A DNA stretch of 62,000 bases, taken from Phoronis australis. Taxonomy: Eukaryota; Phoronida; Phoronidae. The stretch covers positions 111,798 through 173,797 of the forward strand of contig NMRA01000131.1 in the NCBI GenBank assembly GCA_002633005.1, in the 5' to 3' direction. Under the pieces are notes generated by a model, which saw only the letters and a list, made by a program, of their open reading frames with translations, was not told the DNA's origin and did not search any database. Of the stretch, positions 47,455 through 59,996 are shown piece after piece (the stretch's first letter is position 1; each line of letters begins with the position of its first letter). The translations under genes and the position numbers were made by a program.

Positions 47455-50400
47455 GTGCTACAGAAACACCGTTCTGGATCAAGTTCTTCAAGGATGCTGG
47501 GATACCAGCGGGAGACGCGACAGGTTACGCCATCAAGTTCACTGATCACCGGATTAGAAAGAGCATGCTGTGCGACCTGACTAAGGAGTACCTGACTGAC
47601 ATGGGTATAGACGCTCTCGGTGACATTATTGCTATACTGAAACATGCTAAAGCTGTTCATGCTCAGGTAGGTGACAGTGTGGTCCACTGACTGACATGGG
47701 TATAGATGCTCTCGGTGTCATTATTGCTATACTGAAACATGCTAAAGCTGTTCATGGTCAGGTAGGTGACAGTGTGGTCCAGTGGTGCTGCATACATCTC
47801 TTGGTTGAAAAACTTTTGATGGTTAATGCAGTGCTAGGTTTTTGAGCTATATTTCTTGTTCCTATTAGCTTAATTTTTGTGAGTATTCGCTGTCAATGCT
47901 TTCATGGATGAAATGTAATTTGTCAATTTATGGACAATTTTGTCAGGGCAGTCCATCGACAGTGAGTGGATGGTCTGCTACAGTAATAGCATTGTTCAGA
48001 TGATATTTCTGATAGTGCAGCCAAAAATGCAACACACTTTACAGTTTCAGAATACTCTAAGTCCAAGACTTGCTCATACCTTATAGTCTGGCCAGCAGAT
48101 GGCGTGCCTGTGGAATATCTGGATGAAGTTGTCATAACAGTACAACCAGTTTTAGCTTTTTGCTATTAATTTGAAATACCAGTAACTGAACTCTAGATTA
48201 CAGTCAATCTTTGCTAGAATTGTCGAACCCTCATCAATGTTGCATACACTATTTTGTGAGACACATCTTTTATACTACTACATTGCTGTCCATGTGCTGT
48301 ATACTTTGTAGGATGTCAAAGAAAGAGCTCTGAAGGGTCTGAGCCCAGCCACAAACACCCCACCTCAAGTGAGGAGGTCCACACGTAAGTTTCATGTCAT
48401 TCATTTGTAAGCAGTGTTGGTGCAGTGATGTTGCTCCTGGTATGTAAGTGTCTAGTGTTTTTGTTTGGGAAATGACTGACCATGATTGCAACAATTACTA
48501 ATGATGCATGATGCGTCTGAGAACATAATGCAGGACTTTATCTGGCATGGTGATAACAAGATTGGTTTTACTTACTAGCTTTTAAGCTTTGATAATCAAC
48601 AGAAATCTATTGTGAGCATCTGGGATACTCTTGTAGGTGAATGATCAAATAGAGACACAAATACGCTATTTTCAACACATTGTGTGTGTGCTAAGGTGCA
48701 TTTCAGACTGTCAAATAGTTCTAAACCCATCTACCATTCAGCCAAACATCTTCATAAAGACTCTGTTACAAAACCCTGGATCCGACTATGACATGTATCT
48801 GTCTGATTGTTTCTTCCTTTTAACAGCTGCCAGTCGTACAATTCAACACTACATAGGGAGTGAGAGTAATAGCCCAGTGCCCTCTCCGGGCAGTCCTCAT
48901 ACCATGTCCGAACAAATGGCTGCGCGGCTTGGTCCTGTCAACAAAACAGGTAGGTGTGCATCCTTGAATAAAAAGTTATTGACAGTACAGTTGACAAACA
49001 TTTTGTGGAATGGTTGATGTCCAGACATTTATAACTTGAAGGTGGCTAAAGAATGTGTTTAGATGGATAATGTGTGGTGTACTTCACAGGGTGTCTGGCT
49101 GTCTCTTGTTGTCTGATGAGCTTCACAGGGTGGCTGGCTGTCTGTTGTTGTCTGATGAACTTCACGGTGGTTGGCTGTCTCTTGTTGTCTGATGTACTTC
49201 ACAGGGTGGCTGACTGTCTCTTCTTTTGTGATAAGGTTCACCCTCACAGGGTGGCTGACTGTCTCTTGTTGTGTGATGTTCGTCACAGGGTGGCTGACTG
49301 TCTCTTCTTTTGTGATGAGGTTCACCCTCACAGGGTGGCTGGCTGTCTCTTGTTGTGTGATGAACTTCAGAGACTGGCTAGCTGTCTCTTGACATGCGCT
49401 AAGTGACTGAACACAGCCTCATTGCTGCCTGCTCATGCCAAAAGTAATGAGATGAAATGATCCAGTGTTCCTCGTCATGATGGATATATACTAAGTGAAA
49501 TTAACTGTCATGTGTACCCCATCCATTATGATCTGAATCGAAAGAGTGTGGAAATTACAACTAAAACCTTGTAAGCATTGTAGAAGGTGAACAATGAACA
49601 AAATTACACTTTTGTATGGTTATATCACAGCAGTGCTGTAGTAATGTTGAGTAACTACTCTCTGTCTTACTTGTCTTGGTGTTGGCGAATGAAACAACAC
49701 GTGTTTGTTTGGAGTAACATCAAATTAGCTGATTGGGTACTGATCAGCTGAAGTGTTTAATATATTTTCCTTAGTCTTTTAGCCCGGCATATTGTGAAGG
49801 CCTTCCATGGGACATTCAGGTGACTGGGTTATGGTGCTTGTTGTAGTTTCCTTCTAAGGTCTAGTGATCATTTTTGTATGAAAATCCTTTTGTTGCAGGT
49901 TGGGTTGAAATGAAAAACTTGGTCTGATTAAAGGTCAGTTCATTTGATAGTAATATATTCCTTTTCTAGTTAAAACCAAATCTGCACTCCAGGAAGTGGT
50001 CCCTGTTCCCAAAAATCGACGGGTGTTCAAAGAACATGAAGGAAAATACAAGATTACAATGCCCCAAGGAAGCACCCCGAAGACAAAAAATATCCTTCAA
50101 AAGAAAGGTAGATGTTTTTCTCACATTTAAGTCTGAGGTAAAAAAGTCTGTTTTTCAGTACAAATCATTGCTTAATATTTTTGAAAGGCTATGTCTTGTG
50201 ACCCTTGCCAACTTTGGCTTCATGATTATAGTGGGTGCTACGTACTACGTTATACTCATCAGTCAGCTGAGAGCATCTGCATGACAATGCATAGCAACTA
50301 TGCACTATGCGCGTCTGTCAGATGAGTTCTGCCTTTTTAGATCTTTCTTCAATGGTGTGGCCAAACGTTACGTGGTACGTGTTTCAACTAACTTGTCTGT

Positions 50401-53358
50401 TTTGCGTCATGCCATGACCAATTCCATATTGCCTGATGTGTGTTTGCAGGTCTTCTCAAGTCCAGTTCGGTGTTTGATCGGCTGGGTAAAGGAGAAACAA
50501 CCAATGTTGTCAAGAGTCCGACCATCACAGTCACAGGACTTGGCAAGGTCACACTTGGAACAAACAGTCAGGTAACATGTAGTTCAATTGTCAGACATTG
50601 CATTATATCTGAAGTATACTTTGCTTGCATGTGGTACTTGGTATCAAACTCCTTTGTGTGTCATAAATCAGTTGAAAATGTTTTTTAAATTTTGTTTAAT
50701 AAAGGGTGTTTATTATGAAATCTCAAAATCTGTTGCAGTTATCCCAATTATTTCATTTTCATTTTGTGCAACTTTTTATTTTTTTAGTAAAAATTATTAA
50801 TTTTAGTGATAGTTTTGATAGAACATTCAGAATTTAAACAATTCTTAGCAACGTTTTTGGAGAACGGGAAGCTTCATGTGACTCTGATCAGCCATTTCTA
50901 AAATATGATATTCTGAAGTTAGTAAAATTTGGACATTTTCTATGGTCCTTCAACAATATTTTCTGTGCTCAAGAATGAGGATTCTTCCTTTCTACCAGAA
51001 ATTGATTACTGCCCACATTTGGGCTTCTGTTTAATACAAAATGCTAACTGTTGTTCGCAGAAAGTGTCAAGACAGTTGTTTTAATGTGGCAAGTAAGTTG
51101 TTTTCTACGTTATCCACATTAATTTGCCATTGCCTCATTATGAGACAAGCATGTGATCTCATTTACTTTCACTGCCTTGTAACTAGCGTCACTAAAGACG
51201 CCCCAAATGTACTTGATAGTAGTATGAAATAGGGCTCTATATCATTCTGGCAGGCACAAAGAGGTGTGTGTGAATAATGTTTTGTGTCATTCTGGCAGGC
51301 GCAAAGAGGTGTGTTTAGTCGACTTGGTGGAAAGAAAGCTGTTAAGCGCCCTGCAACTTCAACATCTCATGATACTGATGAAGATGAAGATGATGATGAC
51401 GATGTTCCTGAGCCGTCTTCGCCTCTTGAATACCAAGGGGTTTTTAAAGGTGGACTCGGTTTTCCAGCCAAGAAAAAGATGAAGACAGGTACTGAGAGTC
51501 TACTGTGTTTTCCCTTCCTCAGGTTGTGTGTTAATTGTGTTTTAAAGTTTATTAGCAAGAAATCAAAGTGTGACACAAGAGTCCAAAATAGCTGTCACGC
51601 TAGCGTTGGGAGTGCTGCCGTAACCACTGCTGAGCTGGTAAGAGGATGCTGAAAGTCTCTAGTGGAAGTCTAGTAGCTCAATTTGAAATTGGAACTCTCC
51701 AAATTACTAAAATTTCTATTCTGTTTTACTAGACTTATTAGAAAATGTGTAGAGTGCATTGAATACTTGGTGGTAGTTACACAAACAATATACGTCAAAA
51801 GAAAACACGGGCAAAATGATCCGCTATTCCATGTAGTGTCCACGCATGACATTTGAGTGTAAGCGGAATTGACTGTTTTATAAATGTAACAACGAATGCT
51901 CACGAATTTTAGATGGTTCTGAATACTGCTGTGCCCCCAGAGGCAATTTAAGTTTTGATGTTTGCCTCTTTATCTTCAGACTCAATCTTTTTTCATGAAA
52001 TTTGACAAACATGTTTCTGTTATGAAGATGTCAGCACCTTCCTATTTTGGATTGGATTGGACATGGTGTTTTTTGTTTTCGGGGATTGTCAGCCTCTGTG
52101 AGTATGCCAAACCTCTCAGAGGACCATTAAGAAAATTGACAGACATGTTCCTACAATGACAAGAGCACAACTGACGTGGATTTTCCTTTCGCTTGTACTG
52201 AATTTTCATTGACAGTTTGGAAATTGTTCAGTTTGGAATTTTTTGTTCCGTTATCAATAGTGCTCCCTAATAGTCACCTGTTCGAAGACTTTATTTCAAT
52301 CCGTTTATTTTATCACTTTGCATAATTTATTGAAAATTGGCTTCAACCAGCAACACAGAGAAACATCTTGAGAGCATTTCTGGGAACGATATTCAACATT
52401 CCCTTGTGCAAGTTAGTGCTTGTACAGCTTTATTACCTGTGTAACTTGTATTATGTTGAGTATACACAAAAGCATTTTTTTGCTTTCTTGTTTTAAAGTT
52501 GCGAAACCTGAACCAACATCCACATCCACCCTCATCTCAGACAGGTTGGAGACTCTCAGTGTGAAGAAAAGATTGGGTGGAAAGACTGAGCCCGTTTCCA
52601 AGGCAACAGTCCCCACAAAAACTAAAAAGACTGGTAGGCATCATATTAGTCCAACCTGATGACGCATTTGGATTCCAACATTCCTGAGTAATATTTAGAC
52701 CACTGCTTAATTCTTCACTTAAATATGGCTGGCAATTGGAACTTTACTGTTTCAGATTTTTTAATAAAAGCAACTACTTAGAGAATTTAACATATAGCAT
52801 TTTTGTACATTGAGCTACCATAAACAACATAGCTTGAAATTTTGGTATTTTGTAACAAAGTAGTCAGCCTTTGGAAATAAGAAAAGGGAGTGAAGAATTA
52901 CTGTCTCATTTTTGTTTAAAAATTTCCTCTTTGGTAGATCTATTATTAATATGCGATCGTCAAACAGGCAGTTTAAATTTATAGTTTGACCAATTTATTA
53001 TCTGCAACTCCATTGGTTTAGTAGCTGCTGTATCCTAAGTGAATCCATTTCTCTACTGCAACCTGCTGTAATAGGCATGGCCCTTTTGTCTGACTCATGA
53101 AAAACTTTTTTATCACTGCAAAAATTAATGTGTTTTTGCGCCCCACTAGTTGTTTGATATGAATCTGCTGTGTAACAGCAACACAGAAATCAAATATACA
53201 TGGAAATTTGTAAATGTCTGTGTTCCTCTTTTGTAGGAATTCTTCAACGATTGGGTAAAAAGAAGACCTCCGAGCCAGTGTCATCAACTACCTCAGGTTC
53301 AAAGACCAAGAAAAATGTCTCACAAGGAGTGTTTAGTCGATTAGGAAAGCCTGTTTGA
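47455..53358 (+). CDS. C19orf47: C19orf47-like SAM-domain protein (first exon missing)
   Basis: Exons: 47455-47666, 48312-48384, 48827-48949, 49970-50107, 50450-50571, 51299-51488, 52499-52633 and 53237-53358 (stop). All borders are AG/GT and phases join; about 371 residues are visible. The first exon holds a SAM domain ([48 protein letters not shown]), in the arrangement seen at the N-terminus of human C19orf47. Then come a Ser/Pro-rich linker, [20 protein letters not shown], and repeated RLG motifs ([32 protein letters not shown] at the end) with an acidic run [13 protein letters not shown] between. The RLG motifs and Lys-rich segments are family features. The molecular function is not established; nuclear RNA- or chromatin-linked roles are only suggested by composition. 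The start codon lies upstream and was not found. Confidence 0.93.
47592..47781 (+). repeat. 95-bp tandem duplication across the SAM-exon donor
   Basis: 47592-47686 and 47687-47781 are adjacent copies with about three differences. The first holds the end of the SAM exon and its donor (GCTCAG/GTAGGT at 47666). The second, in the intron, keeps the coding-like sequence and an equivalent donor (GGTCAG/GTAGGT). Using the second donor would read through the first and meet TGA at about 47688. Confidence 0.95.
49078..49400 (+). repeat. Minisatellite, ~39- and ~45-bp units, about eight copies
   Basis: Units are CTTCACAGGGTGGCTGGCTG followed by TCTCTTGTTGTCTGATGA, with a longer variant containing TCTTTTGTGAT-AGGTTCACC. 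The longer and shorter types alternate in the second half. Both strands stay open over most of the array, a by-product of periodicity. It lies in the third visible intron of the C19orf47-like gene. Confidence 0.92.
51243..51330 (+). repeat. 45-bp tandem duplication across a splice acceptor
   Basis: CATTCTGGCAGGC-CAAAGAGGTGTGTG occurs at 51243 and again at 51288. The second is the real acceptor and start of exon 51299 (CTGGCAG/GCGCAAAGAGGTGTG). The first keeps AG and the first coding bases but then diverges (GTGTGTGAATAATG). Confidence 0.9.
51900..52330. repeat. Degenerate CCTAGTGGC-family array (array D)
   Basis: A short, decayed relative of array C: TGTGCCCCCAGAGGCAATTT, TTTATCTTCAGA, TTTTTCATGAAATTTGACAAA and GAAAATTGACAGACATGTTCC appear in the family order, with a decayed motif GCTCCCTAATAGTCAC near 52262. 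It lies in an intron of the C19orf47-like gene, far from the other arrays, so the family is dispersed. Confidence 0.65.
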
Positions 53359-55045
53359 GAATAAATGGGACTGATAGAAGTCTGGTCTGCATTACGACAG
53401 ATAGATGTTGTTTAATTTCATCCACTCATTGGGTGTGTTAAATCAACATAGTGTTGAAAGCAAATCTAAGGTCATCACACAAACTGTTTTTTTAAAAACT
53501 ACATTAACCTTAGTTCAAGAACCTTTGTGATTTATGTACTTATTAGGGAACTTTTTTTCACCTGAGCAGAAATTTGGTAGTTTCCGTCCACAACACATGG
53601 CCTGTGCTGCACACCTGACGATCCTTTTAATAGTCAGGTGAAAATAATTACTACTTTCTTGTACTATGTGTTGCTTTTTATTGAGATTTGTTTTAAATGA
53701 AAGCTTTGTTCGGTTGTTTTTCTGCTGCAGTACAAGGCTGTGTGTTGTTAGTGCAGACACGGATTCTCATGATTTTAATTACTTTAATTTTATTGCGCTT
53801 GTGGTTATAAAGAATTACAGTAATGAATAACAGTATAGCATTTTACTGTAATGTTAATTATTGTGGAATACAGCATGTAAATGTTTAAAATTATGAAACA
53901 ACGCAATTTCATAAGGTTAGAAAAATGAGTATACTATGATGGTACAAACTTTCAGTTTGTCTTTACTATTCAAGCATTGGCGTGTTTTTAAAATTAAGTA
54001 GAAGACAAAACTCCATTAGTCTTTATTAGTTCTAATTAGCATCCATTACAACAAATGTCAATAATGTTTTGTATACTTGTGATGGGTGTTCTGAGGTGGG
54101 AGTTCGTCTTTTGAATTTTTCTGTAATATAAAGATCTGTGAAGAGTCAAGTTCATCAAGTTTCGTTTGAGATCTTTACATTTACTTGGGATGGAACAATG
54201 CACACTTTTAGGAATTTGATTCAATCCTTTTCAATTTTTCTCATATTAATAATAGTTAACTTGCCACTCGTACCAATTTTGGCAACTTCATCATGAAAAA
54301 ATAATTCGACAGTGTCACACTTGCACTTTTTAACGTTAAAAGTTTTAACGTTTAAAGTATTTTTACAGGAAAGTGAAGTGCGTCAACATTTCCTAGTGAC
54401 TACCTGTGCTTGTTGTCCCTTGCTGTGGAAACTTGTTAAATATGATAACAACTAATGAATGATCTTGAGATGTTTATTTGTTCAGTATTATAACACACTT
54501 CAAAAGATACAAGTCGTAACTTTGTAAGAGTGCTAACAGCAAAAATGGGAACTAAGAATTGAATTCAAATGGACCCATGGCACATCAGTTTCGAAATCGG
54601 TCTGTCCTGCATTGTGATTTGGTTGCAATCTGTTTAATCACAAAAGCCCCATTTGCTATATGGACAGCATATTGTGTGTGTTGGATTTAACAATATAGTT
54701 TTACATTTGCCAGTGTTCTACAAACTTCATCACTCTGCCATTAATAAATAACATCTGTATGTGAATAATGCTAAGTAAAAGTTGGAAATTAAAGGCAATT
54801 TCTCCGTCTTGAAATCAGTATGCAACTTTTTGTAGACAATCTGGATTTTTACATTACATTCAGTGACATTACAAGTTGTGGGAACAGGCACAAATATGAC
54901 TTTAATCCAGCCACTGCTCAACGAAATCTCAAAAGTTATAACTTACATTACATTTTGTTTATTTGCATCATTGTAATGTGTTGTTTACGCGGAAAGAGAT
55001 TAAAAGGTTCAGTGACAAATTTTGTCAGTTCTTTTTATTGCACCA
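53359..55045. other. C19orf47-like 3' flank
   Basis: AATAAA at 53360-53365 is probably too close to the stop codon to be the signal, so the 3' UTR likely extends further into this AT-rich stretch. I see no exon, RNA gene or long repeat. Confidence 0.4.
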
Positions 55046-55386
55046 AAATTTTGAGGATACAGTGGCCAGAAAGGATAAGAAATGAAGAATTGTGGGAAAG
55101 AACAGGACAGACTCCAGTGGAAGAGGAGATCGGCCAAAGGAAATGGCGCTGGATTGGACATACACTAAGAAGACCAACAAGTAACACTTCCAGACACGCA
55201 TTAAAGTGGAACCCACAGGGTAAACGAAATAGAGGCAGACCACGAATGACCTGGAGAAGATGCATCACCGATGACATGGAGAGGTTTGGATATTCATGTA
55301 GACAGCTAGAAGGAATCGCCCAGGACAGAACAAAATGGAAGTCTCTGATTCGTGGCCTATACCCTGGTAGGGGTGACGGGCATTGA
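55046..55386 (+). mobile_element. 3' end of a LINE reverse-transcriptase frame (truncated)
   Basis: The frame reads LRIQWPERIRNEELW, GQRKWRWIGHTLRR, ALKWNPQGKRNRGRPRMTWRR and GLYPGRGDGH to a stop. This is the carboxy end of non-LTR retrotransposon ORF2 proteins, a segment often left as isolated fragments in invertebrate genomes. The upstream part of the frame (from 54820) has no LINE resemblance, so the copy is 5' truncated, as is usual. After the stop, TGATGATGAT may be what is left of the simple tail. Confidence 0.85.
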
Positions 55387-58300
55387 TGATGATATTCACC
55401 CATACATTGAGATATAAAGGCATTCTATAAAAAGAATTTGGATGCGTATGTGATAAAAACTGACTAAATAAATGCTACAAGTATTGTCAGAGCTTACTTC
55501 AATGGCCTTGTTACTAGAACTTGTATTTGAGAACCAAAATAAGAAACATATTATTGAAATATTGTGGCTGGCGATTGTTCAAAATTATATTTTAATTAAA
55601 AGTGTGCAGTGAAAATTTACATGCTGGACAGATGAACATTCGGTATACTATTTTTTTCTTAAAATGCCAGACATGAATTGCGAGTTGGGATACTTGATTC
55701 AGAAATGATTGACCAAATTCAAAATATGAAAGTTTCAGATACTATGATTCATGCACTGTACTCCAAAGTGCTGTTAGGAAATGCATTTAATTAGGTGTTA
55801 TAAACAGCTGTGACAAAAACAAAAATAAGCTGTTTTAGGAAAATGCGACATTACAGTCAATTTTGAAATTTTATTTTCAATAGTTAGCCAATAAAAAAGA
55901 AATTGGAAAGTTCTCGAAGTACTTTTTTTGCTATGAATGCACCTTGAATTTACTTCTTGTTCAATTTTACAGTCGTGCACTCAAACAATGGCAGTTTGTG
56001 ATGAAACCCAATTCTGCATACTTTGCACTTTTAGAAAATATAATTATACTTTTATTGAGTTAATTAAACAAAACTGTACATATGAGGATAAATGCACAGA
56101 TTTCTGGGAACGGTTACTGGTCACATTCTTCATTTACATTTCATCCATGTAAAAGGTTTGTTTTCACCTCAAGAATAATGGACATATTTTGCAACTTAAA
56201 TGTTAACTGACCAAATGCAAATACACGCAGTTAACTATCCACTACCGAAGACCAGTTTCCATAACTGACTTGGCCAAAACCAGGCACCTTGGTAAAATAC
56301 TCGAGATGAAACCAGGCAAATTCAACTTCAGAATAGCATGGACAGAATAATAACAATATTGCACATTCAAAACAAATTTACAGCCACGTATCAGGGTGGT
56401 CCAACAGCAACAATTTTATATATCATCCTAAAGTTGTGTTACAACACTTTCCCACACTGTTTACGTGCTGTAGATAGCAGGCCTGGGAGAATCTTTTGAC
56501 ATCAGTATGGATCATGTTGGACAATATACCAATATGAGGTCTACTTTTCCACAAAATCAATTCTTATGCACAAAAAAACAATAGAGGCGAGATTTGTCAG
56601 GAACAGGTCACCCAACAGAAGGGCAATTGAATGACTGTATAGTGGCCAAATTTCACTAGCAAACCAAGCACCAAGAGGTCACGTCAATCAACTTCTTTCA
56701 GCCAGAAGTTCCCTCTATGGGGATTGTTGTCACAAGTCCTTTCCTTTTCAATGCAGCTAATTTCAAGACCAAACGTCATTCTGCTTCAACACAAGCTGCC
56801 TCTGCAAAATTCTTATTTTGTAATAAAGCAACTAAAGGACCATTTTCCAGTATCCTTATAAATGGTCCAAAAGCTCCCCTCCACTGCCTTTATACCAGAA
56901 ACACCGTTTAATGGATATGTAGACCTGTGCTGCTTGGTAGACAGTTCAATTTAATTGGTGTCAAAATAATCCCCCAGGCCTATTACCCACAGTGCCTGAA
57001 AATATTAGCCTAAGGATGAATTATAAAATGGTGTTTTTGTAATCACCTTGTACATGGAAGACATGACTCTAAACCCTGAGTTACACATTTCTAACCTAAT
57101 CCACACTTAGTACAGAGCGTACACTAAATACATTAATTGCATCGTCTGCACAAATCAGTTACATCTTCTCGTTTGAAGTAATTGCCAACATTTGCAAAAA
57201 GCTCTTCTACTTTAAAATTACTCGCTAACTCTTATGTAGTAATATACATTTCTGAATCCTCTATGACTGAAAAATCTGAATCTATGCTTTTAAAACATCA
57301 TACAGATTTTAATAACCACACAAAAAATTCTGGAAATATGCTATACGTGTTTTGAAAAGGCAGTCACACATTTCTGAAAAACCTCAAGTTCAGTCAACTT
57401 TACGTTTGAATTCTTGAGACTTATACATGCAGTAAGGAGTTGCCTCAAACAAAACAGAAATCAGCCAATAAGGTCGCCACGGCCATATACCACAAAACGA
57501 AGGTACAAAATTTTATAAGAATTGACCCATATGCTGAATGGAACCCTAAATTCAAAACCAACCAAAAGCATTGAAAATCAGAAGGGTTGCAAGTGACCAA
57601 TCAAGATTTGCCACACAGTTGAAGTCCTCTCAAACCATGTGAATATTTGATATATCAACCATTCATTTAACAAAAATCCTTTGAAATTATGATAGAAAAA
57701 TGTGCCTGAATATTGCATTTCTGGAAAATATCAAGAAACGTCAACAATTACTTTGAGGAAATAATAAAACATTTAACAAAATGAATGAAAACAGTTGGAC
57801 TATTGAAAAATGCACATTAAATCACTCAGCCCACTTTCACAATTACCAGCACAATAAATTGCAAATTTAGCATGATATCACCAATTCCATATATAATTTG
57901 AAATGCGTGACGAGTAGTATACAGATCCTAAGCTCCAAAATTGGACTTTGTAGATCTCATACATTCTTCAACTAAAACAAAATACTCGCCCAATAATCAA
58001 ATACTCTAAATACACTAAATACTTTTAAGTTACTCAATACAATTTTAATTAGACAGAGTTTACATTTTAACTAAAACAGCTCTATAGTCATTCACAAGTT
58101 AGAAACGTAAATGTTGAAACTTGTGCTTTCAACAACAATAAAGGAAAAGGGCATTTTAAGTGTTATTTTCTGTGAAAACAGAACACCATATCATAATTTT
58201 TACGTTATTTATCCTATATTTACTTTCTTTTTCCATTAATTTGCTGACTCAAACACCAGTTCCGTGTACATGCATGCAACAATAGTGAAATGACCTAATT

Positions 58301-58843
58301 TGTAGAAGACCCGTCTTATTCCAGTGTTCTATTATGACGCAACTGTTAGCTCTTAGTCAATGAAAGGAATCCAGAAATGAGGTGCTCGAATATGACAGAT
58401 ACACCTATGGCACTTCACTGTTGCGTAAACAAGAGCCAGGGGAAGTAACATTGAGATAGGTTTCTGAGATACGGTATCACCGATTTGTATTTTTAAAAAC
58501 CCCAAAAATGTTGAGTTTTCCTTTAGATTTGTGCATCTATACTTAAACCAGCCAAAAGGAAGTAAAATAATTTACCACATACTGGGAATTATTCAGACTT
58601 AACCCAATGAGCATAAAACACTTGAACATGCCAATCACTTGCTTAAAAATTCTTTCACCCTAAACTGTCTAATAGGTAATACACACCATGTCTTTAAAAT
58701 TAACCATTGCCAACATTCAACTAAATAGCTCTCTAGGCGAAAATTCCAAAATGATCTCCTTAGACTAAAAAAACATAGAAAACATATACAATAGATTTCT
58801 TTTGGAAGAACACATAGTTCACAGAGTAAAATCCTGTGTCTCA
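55387..58843. other. Intergenic AT-rich DNA and SYNJ2BP 3' UTR
   Basis: The right part is expected to contain the 3' UTR of the minus-strand SYNJ2BP gene. No further coding exon, RNA gene or clear repeat is seen; several short open frames have no resemblance to known families. Confidence 0.4.
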
Positions 58844-59996
58844 CTACACACGGCTTTGGTTCTTTTTAACTAGGAATGCACTAATTAAACCAATTAAGAG
58901 TGCACCCAATACAGTAGGGAGTATCAAATTTCTCCCAAAATGTCCGCTGTAATCTCCAGCATCACTGATGATCTTTTCTGAGGAGTCCTTCAAGTTACAA
59001 CGATTATGCAAATCAGGGTCTTTCGGTAAAACTGTGATGGTGACACATTCTCCACATGCTTTAAATCGCTTGACAGCTTCCTCGTGAGTGAGATTCACTA
59101 GTGACTCGCCATTTACCTACACAAGTCAAAGTGGGAGTGGTTACCATACATCAGCTTCAAACAAGTGATAGTGTCAACATGTTATCATCATAAGAAAAGA
59201 AGAAGCAAATAATATTAGCATAGACAAGTGCACATTTGGAATTATTATAATAAACTTTCACTTTAAAATGATAGAAATGACTACAACTCTTCCTTGTCTC
59301 TAGGCAATATTTCTGCAGTTGGTTGTTTTGCCATGTTTTTGTAATGTGAAAAAGCAATTTAAAAAATTGACCTCTGTTTTTACAATGACAGTCAGCCCTT
59401 ACCCTGTCTTCCCAAAAGCATAGGGTTTGTACGCTTGTGAAAATGGCGCAATAATTGTGAATGTTCCTTTACTAGACATTAACTGGAGTGTAAAGGGTGC
59501 AAAAGTTTCAAAATGCACTTATTTTTTAAATTTTATATTCTCATTTTGTTGCACCAATAAAGGACTTTCATAGAAAGTCGAGAACATAATTCTCGAGTCT
59601 GAGCACGTCTTGAAGGAACTTCAGTAAAGTTTGGTGGTCGCCATTTCTCGAGTTTTACAGTAGTGAGTACAAGTTGGAGGAAAAGACAGTCTCAAAGTAA
59701 GTTATGAGTCTGAGTAAACTGGGCCCAGCGCGGCCTTCAGAGGACAGCTGACGTATGGTTGACTTTGCTGTGAGGTTGGGACCCTTTGCTACCCCCTCCC
59801 AAACATTCATGGACCCCTTGATACCCTCAAAACATCCACAAGCCTCTTCATCATCCTACCTGTATAATTTTGTCCCCTGGCCTCAATCTCCCATCAATTG
59901 CTGCGGCTCCATGAGGATCAACCACTGTGACAAATATATCAGAATCATCATTATACAGAGGTTTGTCTGTCCCACCACGGATAGTGAAGCCAAAAC
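58844..59996 (-). CDS. SYNJ2BP: Synaptojanin-2-binding protein (OMP25), 3' two coding exons
   Basis: Exons 59996-59860 (137 nt) and 59116-58844 (273 nt with stop) join in phase. They encode most of a PDZ domain: the peptide-binding loop GFGFTIRGG, DIFVTVVDPHGAAAIDGRL, PGDKIIQV then NGESLVNLTHEEAVKRFK and VTITVLP. A short linker leads to a C-terminal membrane segment (ILPTVLGALLIGLISAFLV) and a basic tail KKNQSRV. This is the layout of SYNJ2BP/OMP25, a tail-anchored protein of the mitochondrial outer membrane that binds partners through the PDZ domain facing the cytosol. The exon with the start codon, which must end in phase 1, was not found up to 62000 and is probably outside the window. Confidence 0.9.

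Noticed and set aside
49074-49406. Open frames of 90-110 codons on both strands
   Set aside because: They coincide with the minisatellite; openness follows from a stop-free repeat unit.
51367-51420. GATGAT-rich run as a microsatellite
   Set aside because: It encodes the conserved-type acidic stretch of the C19orf47-like protein within a phase-matched exon.
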